This document shows positions 1 to 10,610 of a stretch of DNA of 64,000 nucleotides, in pieces. Every line of letters starts with the position of its first letter. Position 1 is the stretch's first letter. A program made the position numbers and the translations under genes. Under the pieces are notes generated by a model. That model made no database searches, was not told the origin of the DNA, and saw nothing but the letters and a program-made list of their open reading frames with translations. Where the stretch lies: contig JAQNBH010000012.1 of NCBI GenBank assembly GCA_028752905.1, positions 26,421,816 to 26,485,815 on the forward strand, given 5' to 3'. This stretch comes from Cladorhizidae sp. MBARI D1340-BT2 (lineage: Eukaryota; Porifera; Demospongiae; Poecilosclerida; Cladorhizidae).

Positions 1-490
1 AAGCTTCCTCTTTACCAAGATGTTCCTTGATCACATATGGCCCTAACCATCTCTTCTCAAACTTTTCACCTTTACAGCTGTCCCTTTGGGAGTTTCTAAA
101 CAATACCTTTGTACTGCATTTCAGGACCTATATACAATGAAATGACCGTATTTTATAACTCTACATAAATTCAATATTATAAAATATATAACTACCTTTA
201 TTGCAGAACCTCTAATCATAATCCATATCTGTACCAGATCAATAATGGATTTAGCTGCATAATGGATGCTATTTCTAATTGAGTTCATCAATGCAATGGT
301 ACCTGTTGGACTAGTATCATCAGACCCATCAGTTTCTTCTTGTGACCTTTCATCTTCAACTTCAATAGGAAGCACTGGCTAATGTAACAATGAAAACTAA
401 AATAATAAATGACTTGTAATTATTGCCTCACACCTGCAGAACATTATTTCAAATGGACCAAATTTTGTAGATTTCTGCACTGAAGTGCAA
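1..490 (-). pseudogene. Integrase C-terminal relic (Gypsy/Ginger type), multi-exon
   Basis: The minus strand reads as three exon-like blocks: about 431-480 (STKFGPFEIMFCR), 196-374 (LPIEVEDE, then ALMNSIRNSIHYAAKSI) and 1-127 (VLFRNSQRDS, then GEKFEKRWLGPYVIKEHLGK). The blocks are separated by short GT-AG gaps, about 68 bp at 128-195. The order and motifs match the C-terminal part of integrases of Ty3/Gypsy and Ginger-like elements: the STKFSPF...LP block, a helix ahead of the SH3-like part, and the GPY/F motif (WLGPYVI). The catalytic DDE core would lie further upstream and was not found, so this is a partial gene truncated by the window start. The splice sites are inferred; decay mimicking introns is possible. 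It lies outside the tandem array. Confidence 0.6.
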
Positions 491-683
491 CAACAAAAAT
501 AAATATAAATGCACTTGAGTGCTCATATATAGTCTCATAAGCTAATACTTGATGCACATTAGCTCAACCAGTTTAGGTATACCCAAATCTCAAGATGACC
601 ATGTTCAATATGAATGGGGTTAACAAATCATGGTGCGGACATCTCACAAAAAGAACAATAAAAATGGATCATAGAAGTTAGTA
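491..683. other. Left flank, no gene recognised
   Basis: AT-rich sequence between the integrase relic and the first array-derived base. No coding match was recognised on either strand. Repeat homology starts at about 684, where the sequence joins the T-rich tract found inside every piggyBac-like copy, so this is the outer boundary of the array. Confidence 0.5.
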
Positions 684-1060
684 CTATAAATTTTATTTTT
701 TTGACAATGATGACTTTACTTCACTGTGACCGTCCCGATAGCTTCTGGAGGCTCTTCTTCGGTGGAAAGCTGCAGAACCATCTACTGCAGACTCGCTATC
801 TATCAAAATCCTACGGTGTAGAGGAAAAAAGTCGCTCCTGGATGTACTCTGTTGTTAGTGCTTTTTTTATACTGTTGTAGACATAGAGATGCGTAACTTT
901 TGTTTCCCTGGTTCAACAGAGCTGATTCATATACCAAGTTATAGCTCTTTCAATTTTCAATCGAATGATATGCTTTGTTTTGGTTACCAAAAAAGGTATG
1001 AAAATAAAAAATATTTAAAAAATTAAATAAATGTGTTGGCTAAAGTTGGCGGTGAAAGGG
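684..1060 (-). mobile_element. piggyBac-like element, right-end fragment (A0)
   Basis: Only the right part of the element is present. It ends in GGCGGTGAAAGGG, followed by TTAA at 1061-1064. Read on the minus strand the end is CCCTTTCACCGCCAA, a typical piggyBac-type terminus. A minus-strand reading frame beginning MSTT (about 890) is interrupted by stops and could be a remnant of the transposase N-terminus. The array starts inside this element. Confidence 0.65.
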
Positions 1061-1700
1061 TTAAACGACCCATGCATTTATGATACGAAATTGAAAAATG
1101 TGCCTGATATCCATTATCCATTGCTTATGTATATTGCTTATGGTTGAAATTTATGACACTGTTATCCACTGGAAGGGTTTAGTACTGCTCTCATGACTGA
1201 CAGCTAATAGGATGCCAGCTCCTGACATGTCTTACCCTCTCCATGTTGGGAATGATAAAAATACAAAATCGAAGCAGCTACAGTTAATGATTAATACTAG
1301 TCAGAAATTTACTTTAAGTCCCTATCAAGCAACCATATAATGATACAGTGATAACATTTTTGTGAACCCACACTGACCACAAACTATGATTATCTACATA
1401 GCTTATAATGCAGATTGCTAACAGTCAGCAATCATTGTTTTTTGGGGCTATAAGCAGCTAAGGTATTGGAGACAAGGAAGCATGTATAATAATGTCCACA
1501 ACACAACATTTATATTTTTACATAAGTTTTCTAAACGCAATGGCTATTTTTGCGTACGCTGGTAATGCCTTGGCTAGCTAGCTTCAGTATATCCTGGGAC
1601 TTAACTTTATTTGATAGATGCTGCTTTTGGAGAACTAATCTCTCTTTTGCCTCTTTTGCCTGCTTTTCCTTTTCCCTCCATATATGAAAACTTAATTATA
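1061..1700. other. Inter-element tract of A0 with an inverted segment
   Basis: No gene recognised. The tract links the piggyBac end to the next monomer, and its homologue precedes every unit. The block from about 1524 to 1700 is present in the opposite orientation to all other copies (compare 7385-7553). The inverted block is bounded by AAGTTTTC at 1524-1531 and GAAAACTT at 1686-1693. Confidence 0.8.
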
Positions 1701-1779
1701 TCCCATTCACAAACCTAATAAGTCTTCTTGTCTTATCACTTCCTCGTCAGAAACAAAACCACTATTTTGTGCTATAGCG

Positions 1780-2475
1780 CTAAGCTCTTCCACTCCCATT
1801 ACAAGAGTTATGACTGTTGTGGTCATCTTTTCCATGGCTACGGAATATGTGAATGGATAAATTGTAGGTTTGGTGACCAAACTGGAGGCAATGTCTGTGC
1901 GGAAGAGACAGTGGATGGCAAGGCTGAGGAGGTGGCAGTGGAAGCAATGAAAGAGGGTGATGGTTGGATTTGTTGTTGAGTCTGAGTTGGGGCTGGGGTG
2001 TGTAAGTAGGTGTGGTTGATACTGATGTTGGTTGAGGCATGGGTGTGGTCAATTCTGTTGTAGGTTGAGGCTGGAGTATGGAAGTCAGTGTGGTCAATAT
2101 ACTGATGTGGTTTGAGGCTGGGGTGTGGTCAATACTGATGTGGTTTGAGGCTGGAGTGTGGTCGATACTGAAGTATCTGGAAGTGCATGTTGTAGTGTTT
2201 GCAGAGTCTGATGTGGAAGCAACCACAGAGTCTTTTACTGAGATGGGTGTGGTAAAAGCAGCATTCAAATGTACTTGGGTCGATGGGTTGGGTAAAGGTG
2301 TCGTGTGTAATGCGGCAGGTATCGCGAAGGAATGAGCATCTTCCCTAAATATATTTTATCAACATTTGTTCACTAAAATTTCCTTACCTTCTTGCAGGCC
2401 TTCAAATTCCTCAACACTTCCATCTGCAAATGGCTCATCCAAGTCCCTATCTGCATCCAATGCCTTGAGGACCTC
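1780..2475 (-). pseudogene. Ser/Thr/Pro-rich reading frame with acidic first exon (A1)
   Basis: Two minus-strand blocks can be joined by a 48-bp GT-AG gap (2340-2387). The first (2388-2475) encodes an acidic peptide including DLDEPFADGSVEEFEGL, reminiscent of acidic N-termini of piggyBac-type transposases. The second is open to 1780 and is rich in Ser, Thr and Pro, with an 11-residue repeat (SIDHTPASNHI) and PQPTTELTTPMPQPTS. Near its end another frame fits better: MEKMTTTVITLVMGVEELS, ending QEDLLGL and a stop near 1707, which is shared with the B monomers. A frameshift or a further intron is therefore likely. The function is unknown and the piggyBac link is weak inference. Confidence 0.35.
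2091..2166. repeat. 33-bp minisatellite, about 2.3 copies
   Basis: The unit contains CTGATGTGGTTTGAGGCTGG followed by a GTGTGGTC tail. The 33-bp period keeps the minus-strand frame and encodes the 11-residue HTPASNHISID repeat. It is present in all eight A monomers. A5 and A8 share a T-to-G change that turns His into Pro. Confidence 0.75.
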
Positions 2476-2655
2476 CTTACAAAGAGAAACATTGTCTTTT
2501 TGTTATCCTATTTTTAATATGTATAAGTCACAATTGTTTTCAAGATGTTATAGCAAGTGCTATAATTATAGTGCTATAATAATAAAGGCACTATCATGAA
2601 CTTACAGTATTATAGAGCGGTATCGCAGCAATGGATCCTTAGCCGATCGCGAGGC

Positions 2656-2740
2656 TGACGCCATTTGGCGTCAACCGCCGTTATGAGCACGCAAGGGCGT
2701 GACGCCAAATGGCGTCTGAGCACGCACGCCAATTGGCGTC
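2656..2740. repeat. GACGCC-N4-GGCGTC palindrome cluster (A1, 3 sites)
   Basis: There are three CpG-rich palindromes in AT-rich surroundings: TGACGCCATTTGGCGTCA (2656-2673), GACGCCAAATGGCGTC (2701-2716) and the perfect ACGCCAATTGGCGT (2726-2739). They are separated by similar spacers containing GAGCACGC. A TATA-like TTATAAAA follows at about 2753. They might be binding sites, or sub-terminal repeats of a lost transposon; nothing in the sequence decides. They are absent from B and U. Confidence 0.8.
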
Positions 2741-2899
2741 TATCGCGTTCGGTTATAAAAACTGGCTAATATTTCACTAAAGCAGTTGTAAAATTAATAT
2801 GGCAATAGCTATGACTGACACAAGAAGCTGAGGTGTTCAGTGTCTTTATGACCCATCATGGCTGTGGTTTGCTGTCAGGTGCGAGATGAAGACGTTATA

Positions 2900-3763
2900 C
2901 TAACTGGCTAATATTTCACTAAGCAGTTGTAAAATTGATATGAAAATAGCTCTGACTGACATAATACACAAGAAGCTGAGGTGTTTGGTGTCTCAACAAA
3001 CATGGTAGAAAATAAGCTCGTCACATATCAGATGAGCTGTAACAAGTGCCACATGTGAGTAGAGTAGAGAGCATGCACATGCACATGTGTATGCACTGCA
3101 AGCACTTTAATTATGAGCCATCATGGCTGTGGTTTGCTGTCAAGTGTGAGATGAAGTGGAATAGTGTGATATAACAGTGAGAACTTCTTTTTGAATTGTC
3201 ATTTGTTGTGTACCCATTTTAGTGTTCTTGCATACAGCCAGAATCCAGTGATTGTTATCCATTGCCAATGTTGCATGCAAAGCCTCTACTTGTGTGTGTA
3301 TGTGTGTGTGGGTGGGTGTGTGTGGTTCATGTGCATGTGTATGCTGTGTGTGAGTTTGTGTGCATGTATGTGTGTCTGAAGCTGTATGTGTATGTGTGTG
3401 CATGTGTGTGTGGTGTGTGCGTGTGCATGTTTGGGTGCATCTGTATGTGTGTGGTGTGTTCGTACATAATTTGTGTGTATATGTGTGGTGTGTGTGTGCA
3501 TATTTGTGTGTGTATGTGTGATGGCTCATAATTAAAATGCTTGCCGTGTGTACACATGTGCATGTGCGTGCTCTCTACTCTACTCACATGTGGCATTTGT
3601 GACAGCTCATCTGATAATGTGACGAGCTTATTTTCTACCATGTTTTCTCAAACACTGAACACCTTAGCTGACTGTGTATTATGTCAGTCAGAGCTATTGC
3701 CATACATGGTCATATCAACTTTACAACTGCTTAGTGAAATATTAGGCATACATCACCAGTTAG
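2900..3763. repeat. Inverted repeat with GT-rich loop (A1)
   Basis: The left arm (2900 to about 3125) and the right arm (about 3518-3763) are near-identical reverse complements of about 225 bp, running from CTAACTGG to CCAGTTAG. The loop holds an impure (GT)n tract at about 3287-3522. The arms are the two promoter regions of an ancestral head-to-head M35 pair, of which the left gene is missing here. A partial direct copy of the left arm start lies at about 2764-2840. Confidence 0.85.
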
Positions 3764-3774
3764 TATATATAAAG
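3764..3774 (+). promoter_or_regulatory. TATA box of truncated M35 gene (A1)
   Basis: TATATATAAAG lies 65 bp ahead of the ATG at 3829. This spacing fits a short 5' leader and supports 3829 over the longer in-frame extension upstream. The same box is intact at 9634 (A2), 17450 (A3), 36975 (A6), 42842 (A7), 48750 (A8) and 57304 (U). It is shortened by 4 bp in A4 (about 25275) and A5 (about 31136). Confidence 0.6.
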
Positions 3775-3828
3775 AGTGAGAGGGAGAGAGGATTGGCAGA
3801 TGCAAAATCAAATATTCATCACAGAAAA

Positions 3829-4275
3829 ATGTGGCTTCCTGTGATTCTAACCATTATCTCTGTTAGCAGTGTCAGCTGTGAGCCATTTATGGCTACAATT
3901 TTTACTTCTCCTCGATACGAAGTGGGAGAGGACATTACATGCAAAGTCGTCATCACCAATACCAATGATCGAGACTACTACCTTTCGACGAGAAACACAC
4001 CACTCGATGAGCTGGCTGCACACACTTTCGAAATTACTCAGAATGGAAATCCAGTACACTATGATGGTCTTCTCTACCAACGAACACCTCCAACATTAAA
4101 GGAGTTCATACTGGTTCCAGCAAAATCCTCCCTCTCTACGACTATCGACCTTTCTCAGTCCTACAGCTTGAAAACTAATGTTGATCATAAAGTCATGCTG
4201 AAAACCATGATAAGCTATTACGAGTACAACATATCAGACACCAAGTCACAGTTTATCTTCTTCTTATCTCAGTAA
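3829..4275 (+). CDS. Truncated M35 metalloprotease: signal peptide plus prodomain only (A1)
   Basis: 148 aa. A signal peptide (MWLPVILTIISVSSVSC, cut probably before EP at 18) is followed by a beta-rich N-terminal domain with ITNTNDRDYYLSTRNTPLDE and FEITQNGNPVHYDG. This pattern is the prodomain-like region that precedes the catalytic domain in fungal deuterolysin and peptidyl-Lys metallopeptidases. Compared with the intact gene in U, residues from about 144 are gone through an in-frame loss of 627 bp. The native LSQ-stop ending is kept, so there is no HExxH and no catalysis is possible. Expected fate: secreted, non-enzymatic. A role as inhibitor or decoy of the full protease is inference; it may also be a non-functional relic. 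Confidence 0.7.
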   Translation: MWLPVILTIISVSSVSCEPFMATIFTSPRYEVGEDITCKVVITNTNDRDYYLSTRNTPLDELAAHTFEITQNGNPVHYDGLLYQRTPPTLKEFILVPAKSSLSTTIDLSQSYSLKTNVDHKVMLKTMISYYEYNISDTKSQFIFFLSQ

Positions 4276-4741
4276 ATTGATAAGACTATGTGCTATTGCT
4301 GTTGTTCTGTGATGTGTACCAGTATAATATATTCTAATCAAAATTGAAATGTGATAAGCATTGTATATAATATATATATGTTTGGGGGGGTTGATGCCGC
4401 TAAGGATTGTTGGATGTTACATGTATTATAATCTGATCAATGTTTCATTTTAATGAATTGCATATTTTCTAAAACCTTCCACTACTCAACTTCTACAAGA
4501 ATCTTTTGACTGATTTGACTATAAATATCTGTGCAATATAGTATATGGACTACTTTATAACTAAGCTGGTATAAGTGTGTGTCACTGTGGGTGGGCAAAG
4601 ACCTTGTTGAAATAATGAGCATTAGAAATTCAGGTCTATTCCTGCTACTATTATCTACCACTCAAGATATAGTACCTGCAAATCTAAGCATCGATTTGCT
4701 TTAAGTAGGTGGCCGAACATGATCTTCTGTTCGCTCTTTAA

Positions 4742-6909
4742 CACTCACCACCATAAGCGCCTACAGGCGCGAACTCGACATCGCTCGCGTACGGGAACGA
4801 GATACAGATTAAATTTTTTTACCAGGGGGTGCGCGAAGGATATCTCTAAACCAGGGATTCTCAACCGTTCCTCCATCATTTACCCCCTCAGCCAGATGTA
4901 TTTCAGCCAGATGTATTTCACCCCCTTACTCCCATACAAAAAATGCATAGCCATCATAAAGGCACAGAAAAGTAAGAAACACATTTATTATCTAGGTTTT
5001 GCATAAAATATAGTAATATATTTTGATAAAGAAAGAAATTATATAGTCCATTCGTATCACCAAAAAAAAAATCAAACAGAAAACCTGAAGCATTATCAGT
5101 GGGAATACTGCTGATTCATTGAATCAACCAGTTTATTTATTCGAGGAGCTGTTGATGACAACGCTACTCTCATATCGTCATCAATTTTCATGCGCTTCCT
5201 GGCATTTGTCTTCATTGCTGCTAAATTTGAGAACCCTGATTCACTTAAGTATTAGTGACAAAAGGAAGAAACACTTGGAAGGCACGCTGAGTAAGAAGTG
5301 GGAATGAATCTGTGAGTTTTATCCAAAAATCAATACCAACCTTTTCAAATTCTTCTCTAAGATTAGCAGAGGATTGAAGATCAATCAGCTCATCTTTTGC
5401 TGGGTCGTCATCTTTCGTTTCTGACAGGTCAGTAGTAAAAGGTCTTATTATCCATCTCTCTGTAGGAATCATGTCTTTTGAAAAGTAGCCAGTGAAGTTT
5501 TCCTTCAAGATTTTCAAATGATCTGTGATGTCTTCATTTATCTCAGGTAACACACTTGGTCTTCCACTAATGACCTCATCCAAGTTTGGAAAATTTGCCA
5601 AGTTACTTTGATGAACTCTTCTTGCCCATAAGTCCATGTTTGCCTGCAATGCTGTTATCTTTTCACTTGCTTCAACAATGGTTACTGATGTTCCCTGGAG
5701 TTGTTTGTTGACTTGGTTAAGATGGGTAAATATATCTGAGAGGTATATATTATATTCCCTAAACAGGCAATGAACTTGGGATCAGCAAAATTTTCACACA
5801 GCTTTGAATCCCGGTCATGAAGAAAAATCTCTACCTCAGTACGGAGCTCAAACACGCGATTAAGAATAAGTCCACATGGAAGCCACCTCATTTCAGTATG
5901 AAGCAAAAGAGTTGAATTCTCAGAACCCATCTCATCACAAAAAGCTTTGAACAAACGGTGATTCAGTGCTTGGGCACGAATAAAATTAACAGCCTCGGCA
6001 ACTTTATGAAAAACCATTTTCAGATTCAGCCAATGCATGTTTGTGAAGAATACAATGTGTTATTATCACATTGGGTGCCTTTTGCTTCACAAGTGCAAGT
6101 GAAGCCTGATCTCACTCTCATCATGGCTGGGGCTCCATCAGTACAGATTGAACCAACAATGTCTCATGTGAGATTGTTCCTTTCAGAGAAGTCTTGTGTT
6201 TTCTAGTAGCCTTTGTGAGATGTTCACAGAAGAGAAATTCATTCTTCAGTTCTTTTCCACATATGTAACGGACAAAAACAAGAAGTTGTGACAAATTTGC
6301 AACATCACAGTTCATCAAGTTGCAAAGAAATTTTTGCTGGGCTAGATTTGATCTGCTCAATAAACTTGTTGACAAATATCTTGAGACATTTCAATAATAT
6401 ATACAGTAGTAGAATTATTTACCTCATTTTTTATCCCCAGGGGGTAAATTTACCAGAATCCCGGTAAAAATACAATCAAAGAAAAATTCCAGGTAGCACG
6501 TGATTCCGAAGTCACGGCAACAAAAATAATTATATAAATTTTATTTTTTTGACAATGATGACTTTACTTCACTGTGACCGTCCCGATAGCTTCTGGAGGC
6601 TCTTCTTCGGTGGAAAGCTGCAGAACCATCTACTGCAGACTCGCTATCTATCAAAATCCTACGGAGTAGAGGAAAAAAGTCGCTCCTGGATGGACTCTGT
6701 TGTTAGTGACTTTTTTTTTACTGTTGTAGACATAGAGATGCGTAACTTTTGTTTCCCTGGTTCAACAGAGCTGATTCATATACCAAGTTATAGCTCTTTC
6801 AATTTTCAATCGAATGATATGCTTTGTTTTGGTTACCAAAAAAGGTATGAAAATAAAAAATATTTAAAAAATTAAATAAATGTGTTGGCTAAAGTTGGCG
6901 GTGAAAGGG
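4742..6909 (-). mobile_element. piggyBac-like element with nested hAT (A1)
   Basis: TTAA at 4738-4741 and 6910-6913. The left end reads CACTCACCGCC and is followed by a GCGCC-TACA-GGCGC hairpin; the right end reads GGCGGTGAAAGGG. Without the insert the element is about 560 bp, so it is an internally deleted, non-autonomous copy. A hAT starts at 4852 after CTCTAAAC (4844-4851) and ends near 6454-6463, where the matching 8-bp duplication seen in U is no longer present. Confidence 0.75.
5096..6397 (-). pseudogene. ZBED5-like hAT transposase, 5'-truncated and frameshifted (A1)
   Basis: From the minus-strand 5' side: a block with LSQLLVFVRYICGKELKNEFLFCE (6121-6375), then MHWLNLKMVFHKVAEAVNF and HTEMRWLPCG (5682-6038), then WARRVHQSNLANFPNLDEV to FWIKLTDSFPLLTQRAFQV (5245-5649), then in a shifted frame CESGFSNLAAMKTNARKR to the stop near 5096. 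This order and the CESGFS dimerisation motif match domesticated and active ZBED5/FAM200/GTF2IRD2-type hAT transposases. The BED finger is missing and there are at least two frameshifts, so the copy is inactive. Confidence 0.75.
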
Positions 6910-7655
6910 TTAAATGACCCATGCATTTTTATGATACGTAATTGAAAAATGTGCCTGATATCCATTATCCATTGCTTATGTATATTGCTTATGGTTGAAA
7001 TTTATGACACTGTTATCCACTGGAAGGGTTTAGTACTGCTCTCATGACTGACAGCTAATAGGATGCCAGCTCCTGACATGTCTTACCCTCTCCATGTTGG
7101 GAATGATAAAAATACAAAATCGAAGCAGCTACAGTTAATGATTAATACTAGTCAGAAATTAAAGTCCCTATCAAGCAACCATATAATGATACAGTGATAA
7201 CATTTTTGTGAACCCACACTGACCACAAACTATGATTATCAACATAGCTTATAATGCAGATTGCTAACAGTCAGCAATCATTGTTTTTTGGGGCTATATA
7301 TAAGCAGCTAAGGTATTGGAGACAAGGAAGCATGTATAATAATGTCCACAACACAACATTTATATTTTTACATAATATATAATTAAGTTTTCATATATGG
7401 AGGGAAAAGGAAAAGCAGGCAAAAGAGGCAAAAGAGAGATTAGTTCTCCAAAAGCAGCATCTATCAAATAAAGTTAAGTCCCAGGATATACTGAAGCTAG
7501 CTAGCCAAGGCATTACCAGCGTACGCAAAAATAGCCATTGCGTTTAGAAAACTAACAGGCTAATACTACAGTTATATCCCATTCACAAACCTAATAAGTC
7601 TTCTTGTCTTATCACTTCCTCGTCAGAAACAAAACCACTATTTTGTGCTATAGCG

Positions 7656-8351
7656 CTAAGCTCTTCCACTCCCATTACAAGAGTTATGACTGTTGTGGTC
7701 ATCTTTTCCATGGCTACGGAATATGTGAATGGATAAATTGTAGGTTTGGTGACCAAACTGGAGGCAATGTCTGTGTGGAAGAGACAGTGGATGGCAAGGC
7801 TGAGGAGGTGGCAGTGGAAGCAATGAAAGAGGGTGATGGTTGGATTTGTTGTTGAGTCTGAGTTGGGGCTGGGGTGTGTAAGTAGGTGTGGTTGATACTG
7901 ATGTTGGTTGAGGCATGGGTGTGGTCAATTCTGTTGTAGGTTGAGGCTGGAGTATGGAAGTCAGTGTGGTCAATATACTGATGTGGTTTGAGGCTGGGGT
8001 GTGGTCAATACTGATGTGGTTTGAGGCTGGAGTGTGGTCGATACTGAAGTATCTGGAAGTGCATGTGGTAGTGTTTGCAGAGTCTGATGTGGAAGCAACC
8101 ACAGAGTCTTTTACCGAGATGGGTGTGGTAAAAACAGCATTCAAATGTACTTGGGTCGATGGGTTGGGTAAAGGTGTCGTGTGTAATGCGGCAGTTATCG
8201 CGAAGGAATGAGCATCTTCCCTAAATATATTTTATCAACATTTGTTCACTAAAATTTCCTTACCTTCTTGCAGGCCTTCAAATTCCTCAACACTTCCATC
8301 TGTAAATGGCTCATCCAAGTCCCTATCTGCATCCAATGCCTTGAGGACCTC
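7656..8351 (-). pseudogene. Ser/Thr/Pro-rich reading frame (A2)
   Basis: Same two-block structure as in A1. The second block opens with Asn-Ala-Val in place of Asn-Ala-Ala, and the acidic exon carries Val for Ala in its ADGS motif. Unknown function. Confidence 0.33.
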
Positions 8352-8527
8352 CTTACAAAGAGAAATATTGTCTTTTTGTTATCCTATTTTTAATATGTAT
8401 AAGTCACAATTGTTTTCAAGATGTTATAGCAAGTGCTATATAGTGCTATATAATAAAGGCACTATCATGAACTTATAGTATTATAGAGCGGTATCGCAGC
8501 AATGGATCCTTAGCCGATCGCGAGGCT

Positions 8528-8610
8528 GACGCCATTTGACGTCAACCGCCGTTATGAGCACGCAAGGCGTGACGCCAAATGGCGTCTGAGCACGCACGCC
8601 AATTGGCGTC
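8528..8610. repeat. Palindrome cluster (A2, 2 intact + 1 mutated site)
   Basis: The first palindrome reads GACGCCATTTGACGTC, with one arm broken by G to A. The AAAT and AATT sites are intact. Confidence 0.78.
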
Positions 8611-8769
8611 TATCGCGTTCGGTTATAAAAACTGGCTAATATTTCACTAAAGGAGTTGTAAAATTGATATGGCAATAGCTATGACTGATACAAGAAGCTA
8701 AGGTGTTCAGTGTCTTTATGACCCATCATGGCTGTGGTTTGCTGTCAGGTGCGAGATGAAGACATTATA

Positions 8770-9633
8770 CTAACTGGCTAATATTTCACTAAGCAGTTGT
8801 AAAATTGATATGAAAATAGCTCTGACTGACATAATACACAAGAAGCTGAGGTGTTTGGTGTCTCAACAAACATGGTAGAAAATAAGCTCGTCACATATCA
8901 GATGAGCTGTAACAAGTGCCACATGTGAGTAGAGTAGAGAGCATGCACATGCACATGTGTATGCACTGCAAGCACTTTAATTATGAGCCATCATGGCTGT
9001 GGTTTGCTGTCAAGTGTGAGATGAAGTGGAATAGTGTGATATAACAGTGAGAACTTTTTTTTGAATTGTCATTTGTTGTGTACCCATTTTAGTGTTCTTG
9101 CATACAGCCAGAATCCAGTGATTGTTATCCATTGCCAATGTTGCATGCAAAGCCTCTACTTGTGTGTGTATGTGTGTGTGGGTGGGTGTGTGTGGTTCAT
9201 GTGCATGTGTATGCTGTGTGTGAGTTTGTGTGCATGTATGTGTGTCTGAAGCTGTATGTGTATGTGTGTGCATGTGTGTGTGGTGTGTGCGTGTGCATGT
9301 TTGGGTGCATCTGTATGTGTGTGGTGTGTTCATACATAATTTGTGTGTATATGTGTGGTGTGTGTGTGCATATTTGTGTGTGTATGTGTGATGGCTCATA
9401 ATTAAAATGCTTGCCGTGTGTACACATGTGCATGTGCGTGCTCTCTACTCTACTCACATGTGGCATTTGTGACAGCTCATCTGATAATGTGACGAGCTTA
9501 TTTTCTACCATGTTTTCTCAAACACTGAACACCTTAGCTGACTGTGTATTATGTCAGTCAGAGCTATTGCCATACATGGTCATATCAACTTTACAACTGC
9601 TTAGTGAAATATTAGGCATACATCACCAGTTAG
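8770..9633. repeat. Inverted repeat with GT-rich loop (A2)
   Basis: Arms and loop as in A1, with the loop GT tract at about 9157-9392. One C-to-T change lies in the GTTCATACAT part of the loop. Confidence 0.85.
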
Positions 9634-9698
9634 TATATATAAAGAGTGAGAGGGAGAGAGGATTGGCAGATGCAAAATCAAATATTCATCACAGAAAA

Positions 9699-10145
9699 AT
9701 GTGGCTTCCTGTGATTCTAACCATTATCTCTGTTAGCAGTGTCAGCTGTGAGCCATTTATGGCTACAATTTTTACTTCTCCTCGATACGAAGTGGGAGAG
9801 GACATTACATGCAAAGTCATCATCACCAATACCAATGATCGAGACTACTACCTTTCAACGAGAAACACACCACTCGATGAGCTGGCTGCACACACTTTCG
9901 AAATTACTCAGAATGGAAATCCAGTACACTATGATGGTCTTCTCTACCAACGAACACCTCCAACATTAAAGGAGTTCATACTGGTTCCAGCAAAATCCTC
10001 CCTCTCTACGACTATCGACCTTTCTCAGTCCTACAGCTTGAAAACTAATGTTGATCATAAAGTCATGCTGAAAACCATGATAAGCTATTACGAGTACAAC
10101 ATATCAGACACCAAGTCACAGTTTATCTTCTTCTTATCTCAGTAA
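9699..10145 (+). CDS. Prodomain-only M35 protein (A2)
   Basis: 148 aa, open, with the TATA box at 9634. It differs from the A1 protein by Val to Ile in the CKVVITNT stretch, a conservative change in the prodomain core. Confidence 0.68.
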   Translation: MWLPVILTIISVSSVSCEPFMATIFTSPRYEVGEDITCKVIITNTNDRDYYLSTRNTPLDELAAHTFEITQNGNPVHYDGLLYQRTPPTLKEFILVPAKSSLSTTIDLSQSYSLKTNVDHKVMLKTMISYYEYNISDTKSQFIFFLSQ

Positions 10146-10610
10146 ATTGATAAGACTATGTGCTATTGCTGTTGTTCTGTGATGTGTACCAGTATAATAT
10201 ATTCTAATCAAAATTGAAATGTGATAAGCATTGCATATATATATATATGTTTGGGGGGGTTGATGCCGCTAAGGATTGTTGGATGTTACATGTATTATAA
10301 TCTGATCAATGTTTCATTTTAATGAATTGCATATTTTCTAAAACCTTCCACTACTCAACTTCTACAAGAATCTTTTGACTGATTTGACTATAAATATCTG
10401 TGCAATATAGTATATGGACTACTTTATAACTAAGCTGGTATAAGTGTGTGTCACTATGGGTGGGCAAAGACCTTGTTGAAATAATGAGCATTAGAAATTC
10501 AGGTCTATTCCTGCTACTATTATCTACCACTCAAGATATAGTACCTGCAAATCTAAGCATCGATTTGCTTTAAGTAGGTGGCCGAACATGATCTTCTGTT
10601 CGCTCTTTAA

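Larger units (their letters stand above)
1701..7576. repeat. Tandem monomer A1 (5,876 bp)
   Basis: Reference long monomer. In order it holds a minus-strand Ser/Thr/Pro-rich frame (1780-2475), the palindrome cluster (2656-2740), an inverted repeat with GT-rich loop (2900-3763), a truncated M35 gene (3829-4275), a gene-free 3' flank with a TA microsatellite and a G7 run (4276-4737), a piggyBac-like element with nested hAT (4742-6909), and a gene-free linking tract (6914-7576). Monomer borders were set at the shared TCCCATTCAC motif and are arbitrary in phase. Confidence 0.93.

Noticed and set aside
1728..1979. Plus-strand frame starting SYHFLVRN, present in every unit
   Set aside because: Antisense of the better-supported minus-strand frame (MEKMTTTVITL...); starts at TTG and has no recognisable domain.
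3140..3641. His/Thr-rich and Cys/Val-rich reading frames over the GT tract, repeated in every A monomer and in U
   Set aside because: They are translations of a (GT)n/(CA)n repeat in several frames, with no domain content.
3541..3828. Longer N-terminal extension of the truncated M35 gene (244 codons in total)
   Set aside because: It starts at a TTG, runs through the inverted-repeat arm and the TATA box, is broken in A4 and A5, and lacks a signal peptide. The ATG at 3829 gives a clean signal peptide conserved in U.
4719..5006. Plus-strand frame MIFCSLFNTH, repeated in all copies
   Set aside because: Spans the piggyBac left end, the target duplication and the hAT terminus, so it is a chance frame over transposon ends.
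5119..5307. Plus-strand frame MNQPVYLFEELL, repeated in all hAT copies
   Set aside because: Exact antisense of the CESGFS-containing C-terminus of the hAT transposase.
6549..6875. Plus-strand 108-codon frame starting TMMTLLHC, present in most copies
   Set aside because: Runs through the piggyBac right end up to its terminal repeat; opposite strand to the probable transposase remnant and starts at TTG.
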